Assembly (NCBI GenBank): GCA_030549495.1
Contig: JAUIRK010000885.1
Span: 1,344,501 to 1,408,500 of the forward strand
Direction: 5' to 3'
Source: Nectonema munidae
Lineage: Eukaryota > Nematomorpha > Nectonematoida > Nectonematidae
DNA: 64,000 nt
The translations under genes were made by a program, and so were the position numbers. Below the pieces are notes generated by a model, which made no database searches, was not told where the DNA came from, and saw only the letters and a program-made list of their open reading frames with translations. Shown piece by piece: positions 31,800-43,587 of this stretch; the stretch's first letter is position 1, and each line of letters starts with the position of its first letter.

Positions 31800-33130
31800 A
31801 ACTAACAGATTTATTGCTATTAGTAAAAGACCTTAAATTCAACTCTGAAAGTAAACATTTTTACAAATCTTATAAAAATTTTGACTTTTTTATTAGAAAT
31901 TTAATTAATTAAAAAGTTAACAATTTATTACATAAACTTATCTGAGGGGGGGGGGGTGACTGCCCCCTCTGGTTGCGCTCTTGAGCTGTATCCAATTCGA
32001 TAAATCGAATAAACCATTGCCAATCACCTATTCGTTATTCACAATCAGTTTTGACAATTCTTGCAGGGTGAATGTCGCGGATAAAAAAGGGCCGTGGTTA
32101 GAAAAGAGCATTCCTTCATCATACCACTTTGCAGAAAAGTTGATCCGTTTTTATGAGTACTTTGACGAGTTTTTCCTTACCTATATTTCAGTAGCGGTTA
32201 TATGTACTCACTCATTCCAAATTCATATTACTTAAAATACTTATTGAAAAATGGACAAAAAATATAAATTCTAACCTGCAACATCTTTGCAAATTTTGTA
32301 TTTTCTTACACCCATTATTTTTTGTGAAATTCGCTACACTTAATTTTGATCTTTACAATGTATCAAGAAAATTCTGAATTTTTTGAAATGTTTGGTTGTA
32401 AAGATCCCAAATTTTTTGAATTGTCTCTACAAGGAGAGAGAGCAGGTCAAGTTGTCTTGATGCCGAATTGCGTTTAAGACAAAAAGCAAATCAAAATAAA
32501 TAGATGCAGGTTTGTTGATAAGGCGAATAGTCCTAGTGCCATCATCCATCTGAGGAAAGGTCTGTGAAGCATCATCACCACGTTCGTCTTCCTTGTTCGC
32601 AAATGCTCATCCTTCTACCCTAGTTTGAGAGACATCAGCCTCCCACTCTCACATACAAGTAAGAAGGATGCATTTCACACCAAAGAAGTGCTTGAATGAT
32701 CAAATGAATGGAAGTGTTAATGCAATAAAAAAAATATGAAGTGACACAATCAAAATGTCTAAAAATGCATAACTTAATAAAGACAGCATTATTAGTAGTG
32801 AGAATTAGACATGATACATTTACTCACTATGTACTGTTTCTAGACTTAGAAAAGACAAACGTTAGAGGAACGTTGACTCGTCTGGGCTGCATCATTTTAC
32901 ACGAGCTCTCGTTCCAAAATATTTCTTCCAAGACTTTGCCTTCTTTGAGAAGATTCTTACCACACTTTTTCTAGTCTAGATCCACTTCATCGAACATTGC
33001 AGCCATCCACATTTCTTATTTCCGAAAGAGCCATTTCATATTAAATATAATGCATACATTCGCTAGTTACATATGCTAGAACAAAGTAAAAAAACAAAAA
33101 TACATTTTTTTATACTTATCAAAGCCATGC
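31800..33130. other. Mixed stretch without recognised gene
   Basis: Contains a poly-G run followed by TGACTGCCCCCTCTGG (31945-31973), which looks like a transposon end, and a less AT-rich stretch (32490-32680) with no identifiable frame. Open frames at 31981-32235 and 32741-32974 carry no motif I know. Confidence 0.4.
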
Positions 33131-33138
33131 CTCTAGAC

Positions 33139-33427
33139 CAGTCGTTCTCAACACTTGTTTTGGGGCAGAAAAAATGGCTAACAATATCATTTTGAAACGC
33201 TCACGATTTCATGAATTTATTGATCTATTATGTGTGCTGTAGATGTTGTGTTTTAGCTTAATATCTATGATCTGTTATTAAACTTTCTCTACACACCAAT
33301 TTATATACAGGGTGCAATCACCCATCCTCTATTTTTTCACTATATCAAGGTGTACCACTTTTGTTTTGTTGCAGCCCTCTAGGCCAATTTTGATTCTTCA
33401 TTTGTTAAAAAGTGTTGAGAACCCCTG
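33139..33427. mobile_element. hAT MITE with 8-bp TSD
   Basis: 289 bases. Ends CAGTCGTTCTCAACACTT and AAGTGTTGAGAACCCCTG. Perfect target duplication CTCTAGAC at 33131-33138 and 33428-33435, which fits the nnnTAnnn pattern of Buster-type hATs. No coding capacity. Confidence 0.92.
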
Positions 33428-33439
33428 CTCTAGACTACT

Positions 33440-34090
33440 CGAGTCTTCAATTAGTGATGATTGTTAAACTAATTGTGCAAAATTAGAGTATATTTAAAAA
33501 TATGCAGAGAATATTAATTAAAATAACTGCATGCAATGAATGCTTGAAGCGGTGCCGAACTTTAGAAATCCTTGAAAGATTATTATTCTATAACATTAAA
33601 TGATTTTTCACTCCTCATAGTAAAATATAAGAATGATAAAAGATTATTTTTACAGTTGTAATATTTTTCCATTAATAATTAGAATACATTTGGTGAAACA
33701 CATAAATCTTAGGTACGCATATGTAAAAGTAAGATTATTATTTTCTTCATATAAACCATTTTATGTTCTAAATTGTCCTTTTTAAATCTTAGGTTGTTAT
33801 TTTTGAATTCTAAATTGTTTTTTCAGCAATTTTAATTAATCAATACATAATTAATAATTTAGCAATTTTGTATTAATAATAATCTATGAAAATTATTCAA
33901 AGATTTATTAACTCAAAGCAAAAAACACCTGAAAAAACTAGAACTATAGTTTGCAATTCCTTAAAATATTCTTTATATAAAATTTTACCGATTTATTGAA
34001 CAATTTTTGAAAATAGGAAATTTGAAATGCTTAGTATAGGGCCAAATAAAAAAAGCTTTTTATTGAAAAATCTCCTATTCTTTTTGCAAA
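33440..34090. other. AT-rich non-coding stretch
   Basis: Nothing recognised. Confidence 0.5.
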
Positions 34091-34092
34091 TA

Positions 34093-36152
34093 CAGTAAAA
34101 CCTCAGTTTGTGGACACCTTGCTAGTGTGGACAGCTATTGTCGGTCCTAAATTTTTTTACACTAAAGTCCTATTATTTGAACCTTGATAATAAGGACACC
34201 TCGCTACCTCGGCCAAAAATTTTGATATTTGTCATATTTACCTTGCTAAAAGGGACACTCTATATAAAATATACGTGAAAAGAAAATTTTGTCTTTCAAA
34301 ACACATTTATTATACCGTGTTTTATTATAAAGATTTAATTAACCGTTAATTCAATGAACTCTAACTTTTCAAAAAGAACTGAAATATCCTTAACTAAAAA
34401 AGTTGAAATTATTCAAGCTTCTGAAAGCTCTAAAAAAGCATTAGACAACTAGCAGCAGACTTTGGTTGTAGCAAGTCACAGGTTGGTAAAATATTAAAAG
34501 AAAAAAAAAACTCTGTTGAGTGTTGAATCAATACACAACCAATATAGATGGAAAACGCAAAAGATTCAAGTCGCGTCCTTTTCAAGAGGTAGAAGGTTAA
34601 CTTTGGTCCTGGTATTCAAATGACAGAGCAAAAAATCTATCCGTAAAAGGTCCAATGCTGCAAGAAAAAGCTTTGTTTTTGGCCAACTTACTCGGGTTAG
34701 AAAACTTCAGAGCTTCAAATGGCTGGCTTGATAATTTTAAACGCTATCACAAATTTCATTGCGAGGTCATTAGTGGTGAAAATGGAAGCGTGGATGCTGG
34801 TAAAAATTTTTTTGTTAATTTTTATCTCTTTAAAAGTGAAACTTTCTTTCAGAAACTGTTGATCAATGGAAAACGAGGATTCTTGTGCCATAATTAATGG
34901 ATACAAACCAGAAAACATCTACATCAACTGGACTTTTTTCAGAGCATTGCCCATACGAACCTTAAACGTCAAAGGACAATCAACTGGGGGCAAAAAAAGT
35001 AAAGACAGGTTGACAATTACTCTCATTGTTAGTATGTCAGGGCATATAGAAAAACTAGTTGTGTTGGCAGAGCAGCCAATCCAAGATGTTTTAAAAATGT
35101 TAAAATCAGTGCTTTGCCGATCGAATATTTTCATAACAAGAAGGCCTGGATGACGAGCAATATCTTCATAGAAATCCTGACTAATTTGAAAAGGTTTTTC
35201 AATCAAAAAAGACACGTCCTACTTTTCTCCGACAATTGCCCCAGTCATCCTCAAAATTTGGACTTCTCTAATATAAAATTTGTCTTTTTTCCTCCTAACA
35301 CAACATCAATTTTACAACCTCTAGACCAGGGAGTTTTCAACAACTTGAAGTTAAACTACAGAAAGCGCCTTTTGAGTTCTATATTGGCAGCATTTGATGG
35401 TGATGTAGATTTTTCAATTAAAAAACACGTCAATCTCCTACAGTCTATAAAATGGATAATTGGATCCGTCAATGATATATAAGAGTCAACTGTCAAAAAG
35501 TGTTTCAAAACTGTGGATTTTTTGATGAGAATTATAATCTTGAGGAAGAACAAACAGAAAATGAAAAAGACCTTGAAAGTCTGATTAACACAGCAGCAAA
35601 AATTATGAAAATTGAAAACAAAATGGACCAAAAGGAGTACATTTTGCTGGGTCAAGATATAGTATCAGTTTTTGACAAAACTCTCGAAGGTGACAATAAT
35701 GATAAAGAATTGCAAGAGCCGAATAGAGATAGTGAAGATGATGAAGTTTTGAACGAACCAAAAATAAAAAAAATTTCAGAAACGCTTTGCGTTGCCAGAA
35801 AGTTACAAGACTTTTGTTTTAAAGAAGGAATCACTGAAATCTTTCTTACATCGGTAAACGTAGAAAATGAACTAGAAAAAAGAGCAAGCGAAGTGACTTT
35901 AAAACAAAAAAAATATCTGATTTTTTTTAAACCAAAAAACTGTTAGATTTTAAAATATTTATTATTTTTTGTTTTTAATAAAGCTCATTCAATTTAAATT
36001 TTAGCTCATGTTTTATATATATAATAGTATAATACATGGTAATTTTTAATTTAAATTGGTCGAAAAAATGAAAACCTTGATAATAAGGACACCTCGCTAA
36101 TGTGGACAAACCTTTTGAGTACCAAGAGTGTCCCCATTATTAAAGTTTTAGG
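34093..36152 (+). mobile_element. Second Tigger/pogo-type transposon
   Basis: Starts CAGTAAAACCTCAGTTTG after TA (34091-34092) and ends near 36152 before TA (ATTAAAGTTTTAGG|TA). The phrase CCTTGATAATAAGGACACC occurs just inside both ends (34183 and 36073), and GTGTCC/GGACAC words repeat in the subterminal parts. The transposase lies between (34354-35943). About 2.06 kb, close to a full-length Tigger. Confidence 0.85.
34354..35943 (+). pseudogene. Tigger/pogo transposase (TIGD6-like), broken
   Basis: CENP-B-type helix-turn-helix at the start (KRTEISLTKKVEIIQASESS), then, after shifts, the second DNA-binding part with LLGLENFRASNGWLDNFKRY near 34690-34745. The DDE core follows: FFRALPIRTLNVKGQSTGGK near 34935-34995; LLFSDNCPSHPQNLD near 35220 (second Asp); and FFPPNTTSILQPLDQGVFNN near 35285-35345 (third Asp present). 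The first Asp is lost: the stretch before FFRALP is damaged where relatives read YNADETGL. The C-terminal acidic tail (35500-35943) is open. At least three frame breaks. Inactive. Confidence 0.88.
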
Positions 36153-36511
36153 TATATTATAAAAATAATAATATTTAACTATAAATAAAGAACTATAAGT
36201 TTTGAACTATAAGTTAAAAAATCTTAGCCTTCCTTTATTTTTTGATTTTTTAAAGAATATTTTGTTATTCTTTGATTATAACAAACTATGGAATAGAAAC
36301 CATCGTAGTATATAGGTTGGAGATGACAATCAAGTTGTCTACCTGTGTTCAACCGTACGGGTTATAAGAATATATCATTACATAACAGAGAAGAGTTTCC
36401 TAAAACTCTTCATACAAAAAAAATATTTTTTCAATGGGTGTGTGTTTGTGAGAACCGAAAACTAAAATTATTTTATAAAAATCTACAAAGAAATTTAGGT
36501 TATTGTAGGAG

Positions 36512-38098
36512 CAGGCCCGTCGTCATGGGGAGGGGGGGCGATTGTGCCCCCCCCCCCAAATGGGGCACGAAAAAACGGCACTCAAAACTACTATTACAAC
36601 AAAGCAATTAAAAAAGTTGGAACAACTATAACAATACATTTGATCAGACATTCTATTGTTTTTTTTTGGTTTGATTTTGAATTTCCTCATGTTTTCAATG
36701 ACTTCTTTTTAATTTTCCATTCCATCAATAAAAGAAATGTAAAAAGCATCTAACTCAATTATTTCAATAAGTAATTTGTACAGCATATTTCTTTTTATTT
36801 ATCACTTTTTTTGTTTATACGTATCTTTTTGTCTCTTTCTTTCTATTGCTTTCTTTTTATCTTAGATCCCCTGGAATAAGTCTCTGGGCTGTAAATTTAC
36901 CAACTTGGGCGCTTAGGTTGACCTCCTGGAGACGTGTGAAGAAGCAGGATGTGATGCTGCTGTGTGTATCAAAGCTGCCGGTCTGCTGAAACAGCTGCGC
37001 AGTGAGCAATTCATGTTTATTGCACACTGTGTATACAAACTGCTCACCATTCTGCAGCCTGTCGACAAGCTTTTGCAGTGCCCCGATTGTGACTTAACAG
37101 CAGGCATTCACTTGATCAACAGTACATTAGAAACCATCAAGAAAATGCGTGAAGATGCAGATGAAACATGCGAGTCAATAAAAGAGGAACTCAAAAAGTT
37201 TGATCTTGTAGTCGCAACCCACCCCAAACGACATCGCAAACTCCCCGTTAAACTTAAAGATGCAGTCGTGCTTTCTGTTGTTGGACACACGTCTGAAGAT
37301 CATGATTCGAATGAGGCAGCAATGCAGAAGCGCATTTTGGTTGAAATGCTTGACAGTTGCATGGGGGAACTAAGACACGGTTTTCGGAACGAAACTGTGC
37401 TCTTTCCACGTCCTTTTCCAACCTCTGGCCCGAAAACGAAGGCTTTCTTGATGTTGATAAAGTTCAAAAACTTGCAGAGCTCCTTAAATTAGATCCACAG
37501 TCATCTTTGTTTGCAGCGGTATGCTTGGTGGCCAAAAATCTGATCCTCAAAGAGTTTGATGTCACCATGCACAAAGACATGGGAGATATCTGTTCGTTAT
37601 TGTATCCCTTCCGAACGGGATTCTCGTTGGTTTACCAACTGTACTCAGCTGCACTTACCTTTGGTGCCAGTTTCGCTGTGTGTGAAGCATCCTTTTCCAC
37701 ACTAACGAGTGTGCTGACATCCTATAGACGATCCATGACGCATCAGCGGAAAAGCAACCTTGTCCTCCTGTCGTTTTTGCGCGAATACACAAAGATTCTA
37801 GATTTTGATGAAGTATTGAAAGACTTTGCAAAAAATAATCGAAAAATTCAGCTGTATTAGAAAGAAGTGATGTTCTATGCTGTAACTTGTTCCTTTTTTT
37901 ATATATTTTAAGCTTGTAAATAAATAACTGTTGCTACTTTCAGATTCTGGGTTTGTTTTTACAATTTTACTGATTAGATTAAAATTACTAGTAACATGCT
38001 TTGGGGTTTATTCTGATATCTTTGGTTTCGTCCACCTTAATTGGTGCCCCAAAATTTTTATGCGTGCCCCCTGGACAAGTGTCCTGGCGACGGGCCTG
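36512..38098 (+). mobile_element. hAT transposon, internally deleted, with 8-bp TSD
   Basis: 1587 bases. Terminal sequences CAGGCCCGTCGTCATGG and CCTGGCGACGGGCCTG, with G-rich and C-rich runs just inside. Perfect target duplication TGTAGGAG at 36504-36511 and 38099-38106. Holds only the last third of a transposase gene, so it is a deletion derivative that would need help to move. Confidence 0.92.
36890..37860 (+). pseudogene. hAT transposase (TTF/ZMYM1-like), C-terminal part
   Basis: Opens with a segment including AAGLLKQLRSEQFMFIAHCV and LQPVDKLLQCPDCDLTAGI, where TTF-type hATs have the VLxxLQGxDxD region. It runs on through ETIKKMREDADETCESI to a frameshift near 37380 (GELRHGF, then ERN and SNLWPENEGFLDVDKVQKLA). 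It ends with the dimerisation domain: FAVCEASFSTLTSVLTSYRR, then RKSNLVLLSFLREY, with the conserved Glu. The zinc finger and first two catalytic Asp regions are absent, in line with the internal deletion. Stop at 37858-37860. Codon use is much less AT-rich than the flanks. Confidence 0.85.
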
Positions 38099-38109
38099 TG
38101 TAGGAGAGT

Positions 38110-38393
38110 GGTTTATAATGAAAAAAAATAATATAAATTCATGATGTTAATTATAGAGAAAAATTTATTAAAACACATCTTTTGATCTTTTTCTCTTCTT
38201 ATTTTTTTTCTGCAGTGAACACATCAATAAGCGCAATCCAAAATCCTTCTTTTTGGATGAATCAAAGTCTTCTCATAGTTATGCGCTAAGATCAATAACA
38301 CGCGTGATAGCAGTGGAATGTGATTTATTCTTCGCACACTGACGGTATAAATATAACGAATACCCTTCGTTAAAAGATCTGTGTGTGTGTGTG
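38110..38393. other. Short AT-rich stretch ending in GT microsatellite
   Basis: No gene. Ends in a (GT)n run at 38381-38393, the insertion site of the next element. Confidence 0.6.
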
Positions 38394-39422
38394 TAGGGTT
38401 CGCAATAGTGTCGAAAATTAAGAACCGGTAGTGATACCAAAAAAATTGTAAAAGGAAATATTACTTTTTACCTGTTAACTATGCCAAGGATTACGGGAAC
38501 CTATATAGTTGATATTCCTGCTAATTTCAACAAATTTGTCGTAGGTTACGTATATGTAATAATCATTAAAAAAAGGTTTGCTATATAAACAATAAAGTGT
38601 AGAAAAACAATATAATCAAAAAACAAGAAAACAAAGTGTATTTTTTACAAATAAATAGACTTTTTGGAAAAAAATTATTTATAAAGACGCTCAAAAAGAA
38701 ATAAACAAAAATGAAATTTTAATTAAAAAAAGCTTTATTCACTGATAACAATTTTTAAAGTGATATTTTAGAAAAACTTGCGCATTTAAAGTGGAGTCCG
38801 ACAATTGAGACCGAATTTTCGATAAAAAAAGCCCAGAAGCTGAAAATGCTCTTTCACTTTCTACACTTGTAGGTTTAATGGAAAGAAGTGCAGCTCAAAG
38901 TTTATTCATTTTATCTGTTCGTTTGCCTGTCGCTTCGAAAAGTTTAAATTCTTTGTTGGCATCAAATATGTCTTCCCTAGCTATAGTTGAAGTGGACTTC
39001 AAGGGACTTTCAAGTTTACTTATTTCATTAAAATATTTTTCAAGCAGTGGATCATATCAACTGAGGATATTACTTTAATCTGTTTTGCAAAGAAACAAAG
39101 AGATGCAAACTTCTGGAATATTCAATATATATTTGATAGAATGAAAAATCGATGAGCTACACAGAAACAAAAAGATGCCAATTTTTGATATATAAATTTT
39201 TTTATAAACAAATGGGTGATGTTTTTTTCTATCATTTTAGCTTGAAAGAATTTTAAAGAAAGGAGAATTAAAATGTTTAAAGTAAACAAATAATAATCAG
39301 AGATAAATGGGGTGACTAACTATGCAAGTCTCGGAACTGGGAATAAGTTACGGTTCCAAGACGATTCCTAAAATTTAGGAACCAAGGATGTCCCGGTTAT
39401 TTGGAACCGATAGCGAACCCTA
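38394..39422 (-). mobile_element. hAT-like transposon with TAGGGTTCGC ends
   Basis: 1029 bases. Ends TAGGGTTCGCAATAG and CGATAGCGAACCCTA. The bases TGTGTGTG lie on both sides (38386-38393 and 39423-39430), so the element entered a GT microsatellite with an 8-bp duplication, although a repeat target makes that less strict. Contains a transposase tail on the minus strand. Confidence 0.82.
38735..39075 (-). pseudogene. hAT transposase C-terminus
   Basis: Read right to left. It shows YDPLLEKYFNEISKLESP near 39055-39000, then, after a stop, the dimerisation segment with LLSIKPTSVESERAFSASG near 38880-38825 and SKIRSQLSDSTLNAQVFLKY near 38810-38755. This is the hAT C-terminal signature (PTSVxSERxFSxxG, RxxLxxxxLxxLxFLK). 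Only this end is present in an element of about 1 kb. It is a different hAT family from the TTF and ZBED types elsewhere in the window. Confidence 0.85.
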
Positions 39423-39679
39423 TGTGTGTGTAAAAATTGTATTTTTATTCATCTATTTTAAGTTAAAAAATTGAAATATTTTCAAAAATGTTTAAAATCT
39501 TAATTTTATAAAACTCCATCTATTTCAATGTTTTAACTATATAGAACAGTGCTTTTCGACTTATTTAACCCTATTAGTGGTGGGCTAAATTTGTCCGCTC
39601 AAGTGCTGGCAGGGGGGGCGTAAAGTGCCCCCCCTCCCCAATTTTTCTCAGATATTAATAAGTTTTTATAAATATTTTT

Positions 39680-40225
39680 AATGTTACATATATATTTCAA
39701 TCAATTATGCTGAATTCAATGGTGATGTCCATTTTTTATAACAAAATCAATCAAACCTGTCAAAAAATTGATTTAAATGAGACAGCTCATTTCAAAAAGA
39801 AACTTTTTATCTAAATAATTATATAAAGTTTTTACACATATATACCCATTTCAAGCATGCTGAATTCAGCTGTATATTCATTTTTTATGAAATCAATCAA
39901 ACCTATCAAAAGATTTATCTCAAAAAGAAACATATACACATATACTATTTTCAAGTTTTCAAAAAGAAACACCCATATACCCATTTTCAAGTACGCTGTG
40001 TTTACTCGTGATATTCCTTTTTTTATTATATAAAAATCAGTCAAACCTGACAGAAAATAATTTAAATAGAACAGCCCATGTCAAAATTAAAATTTTTATT
40101 CTTAAAAAAGTTTTTTATACATTTCAAGTATGTAGAATTTAATGGTGATGTTCATATTTTATGAAATCAATAAAACCTGTCAAAAAATCGATTAAACATG
40201 TAAATCAATGTCAAATATATAAACA
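39680..40225. repeat. Diverged tandem repeat, about 140-bp unit
   Basis: Four copies of a block containing GCTGAATTCAATGGTGATG and TCAATCAAACCTGTCAAAA, starting near 39709, 39858, 39995 and 40131, so 136-149 bases apart. The copies differ by many substitutions and small gaps. Confidence 0.75.
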
Positions 40226-41339
40226 TCAAAATAAATTCTACTTGCAGTATTTCTCTGGTAATTATTTTCTTAATTTATTTAATAAACCAATTTTAGGTGT
40301 TTAATTCACTCAAAATATTTCATTTGTCAGTAAATTAGGTATCTCGATAGGACCTCCATTGTTTTTGCTACAAATTGGTTATCGGCTGGTAGTCTCTACG
40401 TCATTTTTACAGTATGTAATTTTGCTATTCATTCTATGATGATCCTTTCTTGATAGCTCTTTTTTCATTAGAAATTTATTTTCTTCAATGTGTGTTTGAT
40501 AATACTTCTTTAAGGATTTATTTTGAACTCATATTTTCCTCTCTCAAAGCATTCTGATTATAAAGAATCTTCTTGATGATCTTAGGCCTTTTTTTTTATC
40601 AGTATCGTGTATTTTATTATCAGGCCTGAATATTTCTAAACCAATCTCAGTTCAAAGATTTTTTTCTGATGAATTATTCGTGATGTTTATTGTTCAATTA
40701 CAAAAGGTTGTCTTCATCTAAAAGATACTCTCACGCAAAAAGAAAAAGATGGGAAAATTCAATTTAAATTAAAAAATATCTTGATAGTGACTAAATTCTC
40801 ACATATTGGCATCTCTGCCATTTTTGATAACCCTGATGTATTGTAAATTTTCAGATTTCCTAACATTCTTAGTTTAATGATAATTGTATCCTAGATGATA
40901 AGTTATAGATTTAAAGATTTTTCATTTGTAAAAGAAGAACTTCTTTTTCACAGTCAAAATCTTTTTTGAAGCACCTAATATTAGATCATTACACCACTTC
41001 CTAGTTCATTAGAACATGGTAGATCTTTCATTTAGTCAAGATACATATATTTTTTAATTATTTATTTTGATCACATGTTTTCTTTTCAATTAGTTTTCAA
41101 GTTGCTTCCTTCTCTCATACTTCAAATGATTTTATAATAGGTTTTGTTTTTTTTAAATAAATATTTCATACTCAAGATGATTGAAGAAAGTATTATAAGT
41201 CAAAATATACAAAAAAAAAGTATAATTTTAGTATATAACTAATATACAACGATTTTTGGAAAAAATTTTACAGAACTGCTTTTTAGGCAGGGGTAACTAA
41301 TTCAATTGCCACTTCCAGATATTTTTTAACCGTATTAGT

Positions 41340-41600
41340 CAAAATGGAGTAGAGAAATAAAATAAGCATGGTCGATTTGGTATAAAAACATATATTTCAT
41401 GTAAAATTAGGGAGAATATTTTTGGATATGGTTTTCAGACGTAAACAGCAAATTTGATTGACACTGGCAGTAATACCTCTAAATGCGAAAACTGCGCCCA
41501 GAAATGAAACCATCATGATCTATTTGGTATAAAAACATATATTTCATGTAAAATTTGAATCAATATTTTTGGAAACAAATTTTAAACCTAAAAGCAAATT
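41340..41600. repeat. Two units of the 150-bp satellite, reversed
   Basis: The phrase ACATATATTTCATGTAAAAT occurs near 41387 and 41537, 151 bases apart. Reversed, it matches the TTTTACATGAAATATA core of the array at 22790-23790. The adjoining 41600-41780 also matches 22490-22660 in reverse. Confidence 0.8.
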
Positions 41601-42002
41601 TACAGATAAGGTCAAAATTTTTCTGAAAAATTTTAATTTTTGATTGACAGTTTTGGACATCAAAGGGTCATTCAACCACCATAAAAATGGTATCAAAAGA
41701 TACACCTAGCGATTTTAAGAAAAGTCACAAAATTTTAAGGGATATGATTCAGCCAATTTTATACAATTAATTTTTTAGTAAAGGGGGAGGAGGGCTTTTA
41801 CGCCCCCAGCACTAATAGGGGGCATGGACCGTAGCTCGATTTTAAAAATTGTGTGCACCATATTGCATTTTTGTTAAGAATCTCAAAACTTTGACCAGAA
41901 ATGTTATAAGCAAATTTACAACCAATTTAATATTTTGTTTTCAAATATTATTTTAAATACTTTTAAAAATTTGCCTTATTTTTTTATGCAAACAGACTTT
42001 TT

Positions 42003-42950
42003 AACCAGAGGCGCACATCCTCAAAATTATGGGGGGGGGGGGGGGGTGAATTTTTTTTTGCAATTTTCAAAATTACTGGTCTGGAAATACAACGGGAGAC
42101 CCAATATTCAAGCAATCCTTTAAAATAGAATGTATCAGCACATACGTAAATTTTTAAGACTACTTTATATTTTTTACAAAATTGGTGAAATTTAAATACA
42201 ATACTTCCAGCGAAAATATTTAAATTAAATTTGCATATCGCATATACACTAGTTTAAAAAAATCGTAAATTGTTGGGGGCGAATAGGCTTTTCATTTGAA
42301 AATGAAGTAGTCTATCAGGCACATTACAGGAATTGATGAAAGGATATTTGATTGATAGAGAAAACAAATAACTGAAGGTTGGAGAGTTTTATATGAGTGA
42401 ATGTAGTCTGAAAGAAAAGAGTCTACTAGACACCCTGCGATGTTTATATGAAAAAAATGTGATTGATTCAGGGGCGCACATCCTTGAAATTATTGACTTT
42501 CAAGCGTCTTCCAAAAAAGACAAAAAAATTTTCTGAATTCCTACTCCTCTCTTGTCCATTCTTAATTAAGCTTAATGCAAACTTTAACCTCCGCCCTATT
42601 AAGCTTAACGTCAACAATGAATGAGGACTTATATATAGCTCAATATATATTTGAAATGGATGCGCATCACAGTGCCCGCGCTACCTATATAATTTTGGGG
42701 CACGTGCCCCCCCCCCCGTATTAATCTTTGCCCCCCCCCCCCCCCTAAAATTTTTGGTTTTGCCCCATGCACTTTTTAAAGGAAAAATAAATAAGCAAAA
42801 ATTGTACACAATAATCTTATATAAATGCTGGTGTATGTGTATGTATAATATGAGATTTCTATAGGTTTTTATACATAAGTACTTCATGCTTTTCAGCAAA
42901 GTAATATAGGAAATAAATTTTTTGCAAATGTGTTTCTTTGCCCCATTTCA

Positions 42951-42981
<31 letters not shown>

Positions 42982-43587
42982 TGAAATTTTGCTTTAGCGC
43001 GGGCACTGGCGCACCATCTCCAAATTATGTGTAGAAAAGGGGTAAAGATAACAATTAACAATAAAAAAATTGAAAATTTTATTGAATGAAAAAAATTATT
43101 CATTAATTTTCTGTTATTCCATTTCTTCTTCCAAAAAAATGAAAAAATGTTTTATTGAGAAAAATAAAGAAAAAAACACATCCAAATTACGTAACTTTTT
43201 TGAGGTAATTTCTATCAAAAATGTAAAACAGAACTAAAGTTAGAAAACTTAGTATTCGAATTTTTTCATTCTTTTTTGTGTATAAGAATAAGTGTTTAGT
43301 TAGACTCTCAAAAAAGGGTATAAAATAAAGAAAAAATTGTGCAAACAAAAATCAAACAATAAATTAAGATCGCATTACTTCATTTTTCTCAACATCTTTC
43401 GAAAATTGTTTAAAAGCTAAATTGGTGCAAGCTACAAAAAGTAAAATAACTAAACATTTTGCAATGATTTGCCTTTTATAATAACTTTTAAGGAAAAAAA
43501 GTCTATCAGAAAAAGTTATAGAGCTTCAACAAAAACTAAAAAATTTTACAGCATAACTTAAGTTTTTTGAAAACTAATCTGACGTAT
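42003..43587. mobile_element. Second copy of the CAGGGGCGCACATCC family
   Basis: From CAGAGGCGCACATCCTC at about 42004, the sequence runs parallel to 48057-49315: TACTTCCAGCGAAAATATTT, AGTCTACTAGACACCC and CTGACGTAT are shared in order. This copy lacks the MITE found at 48300 in the other, and has about 840 extra bases (42476-43312) that include another CAGGGGCGCACATCC start and the hAT MITE at 42670-43008. No right end is recognisable. Confidence 0.7.
42670..43008. mobile_element. hAT MITE with poly-C tracts
   Basis: 339 bases. Ends CAGTGCCCGCGCTACC and GCTTTAGCGCGGGCACTG. Near-perfect duplication GCGCATCA (42662-42669) and GCGCACCA (43009-43016), 7 of 8. Three C runs of up to about 27 bases lie inside (42707, 42731 and 42954 onward) and are likely length-unstable. 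Confidence 0.85.

Larger units (their letters stand above)
39569..41820. mobile_element. piggyBac-like element, non-coding, with internal repeats
   Basis: Left end CCCTATTAGTGGTGGGC after TTAA (39565-39568). Right end, reversed, is CCCTATTAGTGCTGGGG. Inside both follow a GGGGGGCGTAAAA-type block and a run of C. No TTAA follows the right end, so that side may be rearranged. A wider alternative is that the element runs on to the TTAA at 43973-43976. The body has two tandem repeats, one of them shared with 22475-23793. No transposase was found. Confidence 0.6.

Noticed and set aside
41935-42123. Open frame with a near copy at 47903-48166
   Set aside because: Both span the start of the repeated CAGGGGCGCACATCC element; similarity is DNA-level repeat copying.
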